From positions 1-37,916 of the forward strand of contig JAFRDE010000007.1 of assembly GCA_017403985.1 (NCBI GenBank): 37,916 nucleotides of DNA, in the 5' to 3' direction. The notes under the pieces are model-generated. The model worked only from the letters and a program-made list of their open reading frames with translations, ran no database searches and had not been told where the DNA came from. How positions within the stretch are numbered: position 1 is the stretch's first letter; each line of letters opens with the position of its first letter. The DNA is from Ruminococcus sp. (lineage in GTDB: Bacteria; Bacillota; Clostridia; Oscillospirales; Acutalibacteraceae). Of the stretch, positions 7,486 to 15,208 are shown piece by piece. Position numbers and translations under genes: made by a program.

Positions 7486-8992
7486 ACAATTTAAACCAAT
7501 AAACTCAGAAGAACTATCGAAGATAAACATTAAAAAACTAAAAAGCTTTTTTGAAGGGAGTTCAACCCCCAAAAAGCCCAAAACAGAAACAATCGACTAT
7601 TTGCTGAATTCACTTTCTATTGAAAAAGAATTGATAGAAAATGAAGATATCTATATTCGAAATTATTTGTTTGCTACATTAACCGCACGTAATTATTTAA
7701 TTGAAATCGAAGCAAGAATAAAAGAAATAAAAGAACATATCAGTCAATTTAAAAACAGAGAGTGTTATCCTTGTAGAAAGCTAATATTTTTTCAAAAGAA
7801 AAACGAGAGAGCGAAAGACGAAATAGTAAACTTTTTGTGCTTCGGGTTGGAAAAGTATCTAAGCAAGAATAATGATCCTTATTCAGATTTGATTAACCGT
7901 AATGATGTGGAAAAAATGTGGATGTTTGGACCGACTTATGACTATAACTATAATGCTCAATACTATGATCCTAACTATGACTTTTCTACATACGCAAAGT
8001 TTGTTAACACACCAAATACAAGCGTTTTAGATTCTTATCGAAAAATAAAAAACGCAATTGTCTTAAAGAAAGAAGATGAAGAAAAGTATTATAATGTAGT
8101 TATTGATACAGTAGAAAGTAATAACCTTCTAGAAAATATGGCAGAACGGATAGCGATGAACTATCACTTCCATAAGCGTAAAGAGATATTTGATACTATG
8201 ACTGCTCTTTTCAAAGAAGAAAAATATATTACTTTTATAATAACTGCCGCAATTCAAATAGAAGGAATGTTTTATGAGCTTGTAACAATACGGTATGGTG
8301 GAAAGGAAAATCAAGGAACCTTGTCAGAGAAAGCTGATAAAACATTCAGTAATAATCCTCAAAATAAGCATGCATTATATCCTTATTTTGCCTTTGATAT
8401 TCCCGAGTTAAGAAACAAGGTTGCACATATAGGATTAGTTGAAGAAGAAAATATAAAGCATAAAGCCTATGAGTTAGTTTTAGACCTTCATTGCATTCTC
8501 TCCTTAGCAGAGAAAGAAAGCCTAAATAAATTCATAAATGTCGTTACTATCTTTAACAAAATAAATGAAGATGTTAAGCCGGAAGACTATGATTCTGATG
8601 ACAAGTACAAAAGCGCAATTGCCGAGCATTTATTTAGCGAATTATATTTAGGATACATAACAATTGATGAGTGTTTTTGGAAGCTATTATTACGACCAAC
8701 AGATTATAAAGAGGAACTAAACTACTATTTGCCGGATCAAGAAGACGATAATTACATATACATAAAAGATATGGTGTTATACTTTCATTCTATATTACGG
8801 CATGAATTATTTTGGCAAGTTGTATTTGAGTATACTAAAAAACTGACTGAAATAAACTTTAACAAAATAAATGATATGGGTAAATTTATTTACAAATTAA
8901 AAAATATGTTTATACCTATACTTACTGGAAATGCCAAGTCTCTTTGTATTGAAGTAAATAAAGAACTACAAAAGAAAAAAATTATTAAATGA
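7478..8992 (+). CDS. Protein with HEPN-like R-x4-H motif
   Basis: 504 aa. The start at 7478 follows AAGGAG by seven bases; the frame stays open 30 codons upstream, but that part overlaps the DUF4238 gene. The N-terminal part is charged and helical. At 312-317 the sequence RNKVAH in an E-L-R-N-K-V-A-H context fits the HEPN ribonuclease pattern R-polar-x3-H. A preceding helix (ITAAIQIEGMFYEL, about 255-268) would be the partner helix of such a fold. HEPN proteins in defence islands commonly cut RNA, for example tRNA, after infection. The domain call rests on the motif only; the same motif also occurs in non-catalytic HEPN-like regions. Confidence 0.55.
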   Translation: MDEQFKPINSEELSKINIKKLKSFFEGSSTPKKPKTETIDYLLNSLSIEKELIENEDIYIRNYLFATLTARNYLIEIEARIKEIKEHISQFKNRECYPCRKLIFFQKKNERAKDEIVNFLCFGLEKYLSKNNDPYSDLINRNDVEKMWMFGPTYDYNYNAQYYDPNYDFSTYAKFVNTPNTSVLDSYRKIKNAIVLKKEDEEKYYNVVIDTVESNNLLENMAERIAMNYHFHKRKEIFDTMTALFKEEKYITFIITAAIQIEGMFYELVTIRYGGKENQGTLSEKADKTFSNNPQNKHALYPYFAFDIPELRNKVAHIGLVEEENIKHKAYELVLDLHCILSLAEKESLNKFINVVTIFNKINEDVKPEDYDSDDKYKSAIAEHLFSELYLGYITIDECFWKLLLRPTDYKEELNYYLPDQEDDNYIYIKDMVLYFHSILRHELFWQVVFEYTKKLTEINFNKINDMGKFIYKLKNMFIPILTGNAKSLCIEVNKELQKKKIIK

Positions 8993-9252
8993 TGACCGTT
9001 TATATAATAGCAATTGTTATGGAAAATACACAATGCGATTGATTGACTGTTTATTGTACTTTGTAAATTGCTTTTCTAACACATTTTTGCAAGGCTTTTC
9101 TAACACTTTTCTAACCGACGTGCAGAAAACTTGCAAAGTTGCCGGGTTTTTACCCATTTCTGTTGTCGAATTATACAGATATATGGGCATTCAGAAGACT
9201 GTATCATATTCAAAGTGAATAAAAATTACTTCTTAATGAATACGTCGATACG
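8993..9252. other. AT-rich island edge without a convincing gene
   Basis: A 61-codon plus-strand frame at 9033-9218 has no good ribosome site and no domain. The region contains three identical 10-bp boxes (reported separately) and ends at the tRNA-Trp 3' fragment. Confidence 0.6.
9071..9115 (+). repeat. Three CTTTTCTAAC boxes, possible integrase arm sites
   Basis: Exact copies of CTTTTCTAAC lie at 9071-9080, 9095-9104 and 9106-9115, about 140-180 bp inside the tRNA-Trp junction. Tyrosine integrases of tRNA-targeting elements bind short direct repeats at this kind of distance from the core site. Confidence 0.5.
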
Positions 9253-9297
9253 CTCCAAAACCACGTGCCGAGGGTTCAAGTCCTTCTGCCCCTGCCA
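9253..9297 (+). tRNA. tRNA-Trp 3' half (attachment-site remnant)
   Basis: Starts with the CTCCAAA anticodon loop (anticodon CCA), then the variable region, a T arm (GAGGG-TTCAAGT-CCTTC), an acceptor 3' strand TGCCCCT, discriminator G and CCA. The sequence upstream does not pair with the anticodon stem, and no D arm or AGGGGCA 5' acceptor strand is present, so this is not a working tRNA. A break in the anticodon loop is typical of integration by tyrosine recombinases. It marks the right junction of the AT-rich island. The intact tRNA-Trp is expected at the left end, outside this window. Confidence 0.8.
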
Positions 9298-9298
9298 T

Positions 9299-9336
9299 AA
9301 AATAAGGAACCATCCATAAGGGTGGTTCCTTATTTT
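9299..9336 (+). terminator. Hairpin after tRNA-Trp fragment (unit 1)
   Basis: A 14-bp perfect stem (9299-9312 with 9323-9336) extends by three more pairs to an ATAA loop and ends in TTATTTTAT. It fits a rho-independent terminator placed directly after the CCA end. A near-identical hairpin is repeated 205 bases later. Confidence 0.6.
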
Positions 9337-9503
9337 ATCATTAAAAGCAGAAGGACTTGAAGGCGACCGTGCCCGCCGCAGGCGGGTAAAAATGATCCGG
9401 TGAATCATTTTTAGGGAGAGCGATTATCTTGCTTTCCGTTTGCTGACCGGGACAAGGCGAGGAGAAGCCCATCTACTATATCTCTGTATTCTGCCCTTGC
9501 CAT

Positions 9504-9541
9504 AAAATAAGGAACCATCCATAAGGGTGGTTCCTTGTTTT
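9504..9541 (+). terminator. Hairpin of second 205-bp unit
   Basis: Copy of the hairpin at 9299-9336 with one changed base in the 3' arm (TTGTTTT for TTATTTT), which leaves a G-U pair in place of A-U in RNA, so the stem is kept. Confidence 0.5.
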
Positions 9542-9719
9542 ATCATTAAAAGCAGAAGGACTTGAAGGCGACCGTGCCCGCCGAAGGCGGGTAAAAATGA
9601 TCCGGTGAATCATTTTTAGGGAAAGCGATTATCTTGCTTTCCGGTTGCTGACCGGGACAAGGCGAGGTGAAGCTCATCTGCTTTATCTCTGTATTCTGCC
9701 CCTGCCACGCGGAACATCT

Positions 9720-9759
9720 CGAAAAGGCGATCACTAAGTCCTTTTCGGGTTGTTTTTTT
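9720..9759 (+). terminator. Rho-independent terminator, likely original tRNA terminator
   Basis: CGAAAAGG (9720-9727) pairs with CCTTTTCG (9740-9747) and is followed by a T-rich run with seven Ts (9753-9759). It lies just after the third copy of the tRNA 3' end, where the terminator of an uninterrupted tRNA-Trp gene would be expected. Confidence 0.65.
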
Positions 9760-9955
9760 GTTTCGGCTGTTCTGTTTAACTGTGCTATACCCCTTACATC
9801 TTGCAATCATCTTGCAATCTGGTTGTTGTTTTGTCTTTCATCAGGCATTATTCAATGCGACCGCAAAATCTAATTTTGATAATTCATCAGCATGAGCAAA
9901 ATCTTAATGCCGCAGCGGATGTATTATATATTGTAATACAACTTGAAATCGACAG
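9760..9955. other. Intergenic stretch without recognised feature
   Basis: Between the tRNA-linked terminator and the 3' end of the first chromosomal hydrolase gene. Short frames overlap here, but none has a ribosome site or domain. Confidence 0.5.
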
Positions 9956-10882
9956 TTACGATCTATGCTTTTCGATAAAATCATCAACGATCCCGATGTA
10001 GCGTTCCTCGTCTTCAAAATAGCACAAACCGTGACCCGCGTTGGGGAAAGTATGCATTTCGATCATCGAGGGATTCGATTTCTGTACTTCTTTGCTCATC
10101 GACATCGGAACGAAGTCGTCGCTTTCACCGTGGATGATGACGATCGGCGTCCTTGTTTTCTTGACCTCGCGCGCGGCAGTTGTTGCGTTAACCCTCAGTC
10201 TGCCGTAGATCAGCGCTGAGAGCCAAACGGCAGGCCAGCACAGTTCCGGATTCAGCTTGATCATCCGGCAAACGTGCTTGATGATAGTTTTCGGCGAGTT
10301 GAACGGACAGTCCGCGATGATTCCCTTGACGTTTGACGGCAGCTGTTGACCCGAAGCCATCAGCACCGTGCCGCCGCCCATGGAGATGCCGAACAGGAAG
10401 ATGCTCTTGCCTTTTCCGTACCGCTTCCGCGCGAACTTCACCCAAGATACGACGTCGTAACGCTCCTTGACGCCGAAGCAGATGGTGTGACCCTGCGAGC
10501 GCCAGTGGGCTCTCTCGTCGACGATCAGCACGTTGTATCCCTCGTGGATCAGGTGCAGTCCGACGCCCGAGAAGTCGCGCACCGCCGAACCGCGGTAGCC
10601 GTGAAAGCAGATGCACAGCGGTTTATCGCTGTCGCCCTCATAGTATCGCGCGCTGAGCTTCAGCCCGTCATACGAGCGTATGGCGTAGAACTCACACGGC
10701 AGGGAGCTTAATTCTTCAACACGTGAATCGATTTTATACCCGTAGGCGAGTTTTTTGATGTAGGGAGGGCTCTTCGTTTCGGACATATCCTTTGTCGGCG
10801 AGTAAAATGTTTTGTGATAGGCGGCGAACAATCCAGCCAGTATCAGCAGGATCACGCCGGTAACAATCAAAAAAGCAACCAT
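9956..10882 (-). CDS. Membrane-anchored alpha/beta hydrolase
   Basis: 308 aa. A membrane helix (about 3-22) is followed by an alpha/beta hydrolase domain: oxyanion-region HGYRG (94-98), nucleophile elbow GISMGG (S167), acid in HGESDDF (about D255/D256) and the base in NAGHG (H284). Such proteins are serine esterases, lipases or peptidases; the substrate is unknown. GAGGTAAGGA precedes the ATG. It is one of three distantly similar anchored hydrolases in this window (see 18052 and 21912), two of which flank or sit inside the lipid gene cluster. Confidence 0.85.
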   Translation of the reverse strand: MVAFLIVTGVILLILAGLFAAYHKTFYSPTKDMSETKSPPYIKKLAYGYKIDSRVEELSSLPCEFYAIRSYDGLKLSARYYEGDSDKPLCICFHGYRGSAVRDFSGVGLHLIHEGYNVLIVDERAHWRSQGHTICFGVKERYDVVSWVKFARKRYGKGKSIFLFGISMGGGTVLMASGQQLPSNVKGIIADCPFNSPKTIIKHVCRMIKLNPELCWPAVWLSALIYGRLRVNATTAAREVKKTRTPIVIIHGESDDFVPMSMSKEVQKSNPSMIEMHTFPNAGHGLCYFEDEERYIGIVDDFIEKHRS

Positions 10883-10909
10883 ATTCCTTACCTCTTTTGT
10901 ATTGACAAT

Positions 10910-10938
10910 ATTGTATCATACTACAGAAAAGAATGCAA
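10910..10938 (-). promoter_or_regulatory. Promoter candidate for the hydrolase
   Basis: On the minus strand, TTGCAT (10933-10938), a 17-bp spacer and TACAAT (10910-10915). A palindrome ACAATATTGT (10905-10914) overlaps the -10 box. Confidence 0.4.
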
Positions 10939-10993
10939 ATCGCGGGTGATAGGCACTTGCCGAATAAAACATTATTTTTTTTCTCATAAACAG

Positions 10994-11021
10994 TTGTAAT
11001 TTATTTTTCTTATGTTATAAT
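10994..11021 (+). promoter_or_regulatory. SigA-type promoter of STAS gene
   Basis: TTGTAA (10994-10999), a 16-bp spacer and a perfect TATAAT (11016-11021), 35 bases before the STAS start codon. Confidence 0.6.
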
Positions 11022-11055
11022 GGACTCGAAAAGCTATTCAAAAGGAGTTTTTGAC

Positions 11056-11352
11056 ATGACGATTACCAAAAAAAGAGACGGCAATAAAATGAATGTTATC
11101 ATAGAAGGACGTCTGGACACCGGCACGACTCCCGAAGCGGAAAAGGAATTAAAAGGATCTTTGGATGATATCACCGAGCTGACGCTCGATTTTTCGAAGC
11201 TCGATTATATTTCTTCTGCCGGTCTCAGACTGCTTTTATCCCTGCAAAAGACAATGAATACCCGCGGCTCGATGAAGATCCTCCATCCCAACGATGTCGT
11301 CAAAGAGATCTTTGAGGTCACCGGCTTCTCCGATATCCTTACCGTAGAATAA
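11056..11352 (+). CDS. STAS-domain anti-sigma factor antagonist
   Basis: 98 aa, a single STAS domain. The motif DYISSAGLR holds the serine that an anti-sigma kinase phosphorylates in SpoIIAA/RsbV proteins. The start at 11056 is supported by AAAGGAG eight bases upstream; an ATG 12 codons earlier lies at the -10 box and is unlikely. No kinase or sigma gene is adjacent, so the partner must be elsewhere. It has its own promoter and terminator, so it is a single-gene unit. Confidence 0.85.
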   Translation: MTITKKRDGNKMNVIIEGRLDTGTTPEAEKELKGSLDDITELTLDFSKLDYISSAGLRLLLSLQKTMNTRGSMKILHPNDVVKEIFEVTGFSDILTVE

Positions 11353-11412
11353 ACGATAGGGAAGAGGCGGCTGTTTGTCGCTTTGACTTTTGAATTGTGA
11401 TACTATAACAAG

Positions 11413-11448
11413 AAACGCGTACAGATTTTGCGGTCTGTACGCGTTTTT
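11413..11448 (+). terminator. Terminator after STAS gene
   Basis: A 13-bp stem (11413-11425 with 11434-11446) ending in a T run. It lies between convergent genes and may work weakly in the other direction too. Confidence 0.75.
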
Positions 11449-11462
11449 ATGTGGTGCGGTTA

Positions 11463-12314
11463 TTACTTTTTGTTGCCCGAGATGGTGATGATCAGGTCGA
11501 GCACCTTGAGATAGAGCCAGATAACGGTGAACGCGAGACCGAACGCCGCCTGCCATTCATACTTCTTCGGCAGCTTGTTGGTGACGACACGGTCGATGGT
11601 ATCAAAGTCGCAGATCAGGAACAGCGCCGCGATGATGATGAAGATGACCGTGAAGCCGATGGAGAGCAAAAGGTTGTTCTGCATCGCTTGTACCAGCGGT
11701 TGTGTGAACGGGATGAACGCCGCGACGACCATCAGCAGCGATACGCCGATCACGGTGATGAACAGCGTCATCATGACGGTTTTGAATTTCTTGGTGACCT
11801 TGATGATCCCCTTGGTATACAGGATTGCCATCACCAATATAATGACCATAGTGATCACGAGCGCCAGAAGACCGAGATATTCCTTACCGTGGAGCACCTT
11901 GAAGATCAGAAAAGAGATGAAGTATCCCTGCGTGACGCAGTATAAGGCGCCGGTGACGGGGGTGGTTCCTCTCGCGAAGAACGCGAGCAGCTGGAACACG
12001 ATCGCCAGTACTACGGCGACAGCCAGAGCGATCGTCTCGGTCAAATACATGGTGACCTCAAAGCCTTTGTAGCTGATGTCGAAGGTCTGACCGGTCGCAA
12101 GGGTCTTGGCGAGTATCAGCTGCAGGATGATGCCCGCGACTGTGAAAAGCAGGAAATAGACGGTTTTCGCGGTGATGCCGCCGTAGGTAGCGGAATTGAC
12201 TTCATCATACTCTTCTACCTTGTTGAGCCTGCGCATCACGGGATTGGATGCTAAAAAAGAATTCTTTGTTTTTGTTGCTGCGGTTGTTTGGGGTTCGTTA
12301 GGTAATCTGTTCAT
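11463..12314 (-). CDS. Bax inhibitor-1/YccA-like membrane protein
   Basis: 283 aa. A polar N-terminus with SNPVMRRLN and ATYGGITAKT (about 55-64), typical of Bax1-I proteins, is followed by seven hydrophobic segments. The C-terminus has a membrane-spanning stretch with LDLIITISGNKK. Bacterial members form pH-sensitive calcium leak channels in at least one studied case; the role here is unknown. AGAGGGAA precedes the ATG. It is convergent with the STAS gene. Confidence 0.8.
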   Translation of the reverse strand: MNRLPNEPQTTAATKTKNSFLASNPVMRRLNKVEEYDEVNSATYGGITAKTVYFLLFTVAGIILQLILAKTLATGQTFDISYKGFEVTMYLTETIALAVAVVLAIVFQLLAFFARGTTPVTGALYCVTQGYFISFLIFKVLHGKEYLGLLALVITMVIILVMAILYTKGIIKVTKKFKTVMMTLFITVIGVSLLMVVAAFIPFTQPLVQAMQNNLLLSIGFTVIFIIIAALFLICDFDTIDRVVTNKLPKKYEWQAAFGLAFTVIWLYLKVLDLIITISGNKK

Positions 12315-12361
12315 GTTTTCCCTCTTTCTTAAAAAATCATCAAATGCTTTTGATTGATAAT

Positions 12362-12390
12362 ATGATAATATATATTTTCGTTATTTGCAA
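12362..12390 (-). promoter_or_regulatory. Promoter candidate for Bax1-like gene
   Basis: On the minus strand, TTGCAA (12385-12390), a 17-bp spacer and TATCAT (12362-12367), about 50 bases before the start codon. Confidence 0.45.
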
Positions 12391-12448
12391 TATGTTTGAT
12401 AAAAATATATTCTAATTGCTATACCATAAAGAACCATGTCGAATTTCC

Positions 12449-12477
12449 TTGCATTTCAGGGGTGATTGTGATAAGAT
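12449..12477 (+). promoter_or_regulatory. Promoter candidate for the lipid gene cluster
   Basis: TTGCAT (12449-12454), a 17-bp spacer and TAAGAT (12472-12477), about 57 bases before the first acyl-AMP ligase. The match to consensus is moderate. The region 12315-12533 holds no gene. Confidence 0.35.
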
Positions 12478-12533
12478 AGTTGTCGATAATGTTAAAAAGG
12501 AGAGTATCGGCATTTTGCTGAGATAACAGGCTT

Positions 12534-14459
12534 ATGGGCGATATCGGTCTCGGAAAATATAAAAGCATCAAGGATTATGTCGAATCCAAGCTGCGCGAAT
12601 TTGAAGAGCGCGGTCTGACGATGCAGACGCTGTTTTCGCTGATGTTTCAGGAAAAAGATAATATCATGTATGAGCGCAGCAAGGGCTACCGTATCGAGAC
12701 CTTCACCTACGGAGAGGCGGAGGACAGGATTTTGTCGCGCGCCGTGTCGCTGAAGGAGATGCTCTCTGATATCGAGCCCGGTTCCTTTGTCGGACTCTCG
12801 ATGGAGAATTCTCTTTTGTGGATCGAGATGTTCTGGTCGATCCTGCTGTGCGGGTACAAGCCGCTGCTGATCAATCTGCGGCTTTCGCAGGATATGGTCG
12901 AGGGCGCGATCCGTGACTGCGGCGCAAAAGCGGTCGTATCCGATTCCCGCACCTATTCCGTCAAGACCGTGATGAGCGGTGACGTCAAGCTGGTCGATAA
13001 ACGCCTCAAGCCCGATAACTTCGGCGAAGAGATACTGGTCATGACGTCCGGTACCTCCCGCCACGTCAAGCTCTGCGCCTATTCGGCGGAGGAGCTGTAT
13101 TATCAGATCAAGGGCAGTTACGGTATCATTCAGGAATGTGATCTGATCAAGCGCCATTATCAGGATCACCTGAAGCTGCTGACGTTTCTCCCGTTTTATC
13201 ACGCCTTTGGCTTAGTAGCGGTATACATCTGGTTTTCGTTCTTCTCCCGCACCTTTGTAGAACTGAAGGATATGATGCCCGAGACCATTACCGGCACCGT
13301 GCGCCGTCATCATGTGACCCATATCTTCGCCGTGCCGCTTTTCTGGGAAAAGGTCTATGAGCAGGCAAAGAAGACGATCCGTCTGCGCGGCGAAGCGACC
13401 GAGCAGAAGTTCAATAAAGCGATGAACCTGAGAGATAAGCTCGGCGATTCCGCTGCCGGCGCCGCGTTTTCAAAGCTCGCGTTCAAAGAAGTGCGCGACA
13501 ATCTGTTCGGCGACAGCATCCGCTTTCTGATCACCGGCGGTTCTTCGATTTCTAAAGACGCGGTGAAGTTTTTCAACTACATCGGCTATCACCTCGCTGA
13601 TGGCTACGGCATGAGCGAGATCGGCATCACCTCGGTCGAGCTGTCCAAAAAGCCGAGTATCCTCAACGACTGCTACATCGGCAAGCCGATGGACGGGATG
13701 GAATACCGCATCAACGCCGAAGGCGAGCTCGAAGTCAAGGGCAAGGCGATCGCGCGGTATATCATCGAGGACGGCGAGCGCAAGATCATCAACAACGACT
13801 TTTTCCAAACCCACGATCTGGCGGTTTGCGAGAACGGTCACTATAAAATATTGGGCAGAAAAGACGACTTGGTCATCGGCTATTCCGGCGAGAATCTGAA
13901 TCCGAATCTGATCGAGCCCGCGCTGAAGCTCGACGGCGTGAACGAGGTGTGCCTGATCGGTGCGCGCGAGGGCGCTCAGGTCGTGCCGACGCTGGTGTTC
14001 TCGGTCAACCGGTTCATTTCCGAAGAGAAGCTCACCGCGCTTGATAAGGCAGTCAAGGAAAAGCTCGAAGAAATGCGCCTTTCGCCCGAGATCCGTAAGC
14101 TGATGTACGTCAGCGACAGGCTGATCGTCGGCGACGAGTATAAGCTCAACCGCATCCGTCTGCGTCAGCAGTTAGAGAACAATGAGTTTACGCAGGTCGT
14201 TCCGCTTCGCTCCGATGAGGGACTGCAGGATGAGCTGGCACAGCGGATCCGCGAGTTCTTTGCCGCCGCGCTGAATATCAAGGCGGAGGATATCGCCGAT
14301 AAGGCTGATTTCTTCCTTGACTTAGGCGGTTCCTCGCTCGACTACTTCGGCATGATCTCCGCCCTTGAAAACGAGTTTTCGGTGAAGATCCCCGTGGAGA
14401 AAAGCGCCGAGCTGTCCACCGTCGCCGCTTTCCACGCTTTCCTGTCAGAAAGGATTTAG
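12534..14459 (+). CDS. Acyl-AMP ligase fused to acyl carrier domain
   Basis: 641 aa. Residues about 30-540 form an ANL-superfamily adenylating domain: A3-like MTSGTSRHVK (170-179), YGMSEIG (A5 type) and GRKDDLVIGYSGENL near the hinge. The C-terminus (about 565-641) is a carrier domain whose DLGGSSL holds the phosphopantetheine serine (S601). Such fusions activate a fatty acid as acyl-AMP and load it onto their own carrier. The A3 loop lacks the usual second Gly. An in-frame stop lies five codons upstream, so the ATG at 12534 is the first possible; its ribosome site is weak. It heads a same-strand cluster of lipid genes. Confidence 0.85.
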   Translation: MGDIGLGKYKSIKDYVESKLREFEERGLTMQTLFSLMFQEKDNIMYERSKGYRIETFTYGEAEDRILSRAVSLKEMLSDIEPGSFVGLSMENSLLWIEMFWSILLCGYKPLLINLRLSQDMVEGAIRDCGAKAVVSDSRTYSVKTVMSGDVKLVDKRLKPDNFGEEILVMTSGTSRHVKLCAYSAEELYYQIKGSYGIIQECDLIKRHYQDHLKLLTFLPFYHAFGLVAVYIWFSFFSRTFVELKDMMPETITGTVRRHHVTHIFAVPLFWEKVYEQAKKTIRLRGEATEQKFNKAMNLRDKLGDSAAGAAFSKLAFKEVRDNLFGDSIRFLITGGSSISKDAVKFFNYIGYHLADGYGMSEIGITSVELSKKPSILNDCYIGKPMDGMEYRINAEGELEVKGKAIARYIIEDGERKIINNDFFQTHDLAVCENGHYKILGRKDDLVIGYSGENLNPNLIEPALKLDGVNEVCLIGAREGAQVVPTLVFSVNRFISEEKLTALDKAVKEKLEEMRLSPEIRKLMYVSDRLIVGDEYKLNRIRLRQQLENNEFTQVVPLRSDEGLQDELAQRIREFFAAALNIKAEDIADKADFFLDLGGSSLDYFGMISALENEFSVKIPVEKSAELSTVAAFHAFLSERI

Positions 14460-14470
14460 GGCAATACCGC

Positions 14471-14489
14471 AAACAGGCGATCCTGTTTT
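14471..14489 (+). terminator. Weak terminator-like hairpin
   Basis: AAACAGG (14471-14477) pairs with CCTGTTT (14482-14488) around CGAT, then one more T. It may reduce read-through after the first ligase. Confidence 0.35.
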
Positions 14490-14510
14490 CTGCACTTATT
14501 CAAAATAGTC

Positions 14511-14539
14511 ATTGCGAGGGGATTTATCCCCGCGGCAAT
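14511..14539. repeat. Palindromic intergenic element
   Basis: Nested arms ATTGC/GCAAT (14511-14515, 14535-14539) and GGGGAT/ATCCCC (14518-14523, 14526-14531). It looks like a dispersed REP-type sequence, but no second copy was seen in the window. Confidence 0.45.
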
Positions 14540-14563
14540 CTCAACCGATCAAAGATATATACA

Positions 14564-15208
14564 ATGTTTTACTGTTTGTTCAACTGGTTCGCGAAGATCA
14601 CCGGCTGGCTGATCCAGCTCGTCTGTTTTCGCACAAAAGTATATTATGAAGATAAATCCGTCCAGTCGCGGCATATCCGCGGCAAGGCGATCCTGATCTC
14701 CAATCATACTTCCGTTTTCGATTATCCCGTCACGATATTCGTCTTCTGGACGCGTACCTTGCGCTTCCATATGTCGGAGCTCGTGATGAAGAAGCCCGTG
14801 CTGGGCGTATTGCTGCGGATGCTCGGCGGTATCTTTGTCGACCGCACATCCCATGACTACGGATATATGGTGAAAAGCGAGAAGATCCTCAGCAGGGGAG
14901 GCGTCGTCGGCATCTGTCCCGAGGGACGGATACCCCTCAAGGGTGAAGAAAGACCGCTGGAGTTCAAGACCGGCGCCGCGTATCTCGCGCTGACGACGGA
15001 TACCCCGATCGTTCCGATGTTTACCAACGGCTCGTATTTCAACTTCAAGGAAAGAGCCCGCGTGATCATCGGCACGCCGATGATACCCTCCGAGATCGCC
15101 GATCCCGCGCTGAGCGATAAGGAGAACATCGAGAAGCTGAATCGCGAAATGCGTGAAAAAATCATTAGTTTAGGAAAAGAATTGAATGAAAGAACAAAAC
15201 AAAGCTAA
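14564..15208 (+). CDS. PlsC-type acyltransferase (first)
   Basis: 214 aa. An N-terminal hydrophobic segment (about 2-22) is followed by acyltransferase motif I NHTSVFD (His and Asp catalytic) and motif III PEGR. The family transfers acyl groups from acyl-ACP or acyl-CoA to lysophosphatidate or related acceptors at the membrane. There is no clear ribosome site before the ATG. The end overlaps the next gene by 23 bases. Because a second copy follows and both sit between two acyl-activating enzymes and an ACP, the acceptor may be an unusual lipid rather than the housekeeping one. Confidence 0.85.
   Translation: MFYCLFNWFAKITGWLIQLVCFRTKVYYEDKSVQSRHIRGKAILISNHTSVFDYPVTIFVFWTRTLRFHMSELVMKKPVLGVLLRMLGGIFVDRTSHDYGYMVKSEKILSRGGVVGICPEGRIPLKGEERPLEFKTGAAYLALTTDTPIVPMFTNGSYFNFKERARVIIGTPMIPSEIADPALSDKENIEKLNREMREKIISLGKELNERTKQS

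Larger units (their letters stand above)
9284..9707 (+). repeat. Two tandem 205-bp structured elements at a tRNA 3' end
   Basis: Units span 9284-9488 and 9489-9693, with a 14-bp partial third at 9694-9707. Each boundary is TTCTGCCC(C/T)TGCCA, the end of tRNA-Trp. Each unit holds a long AT-rich hairpin next to the CCA end, then an inverted 15-bp copy of the T arm (9347-9361 in unit 1), then hairpins CCCGCC/GGCGGG (9372-9386), TAAAAATGAT/ATCATTTTTA (9387-9413) and GGAGAGC/GCTTTCC (9415-9437). No reading frame is shared and supported. The units differ at only a few bases. It looks like a small non-coding mobile element that targets tRNA ends and restores them; that interpretation is inference. 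Confidence 0.8.

Noticed and set aside
9253-9297. Complete tRNA-Trp gene
   Set aside because: The 5' acceptor strand, D arm and 5' anticodon stem are missing, so only a 3' fragment is present.
9226-9408. 60-codon minus-strand frame over the tRNA fragment and 205-bp repeat
   Set aside because: Reads through a tRNA remnant and a hairpin repeat; no coding evidence.
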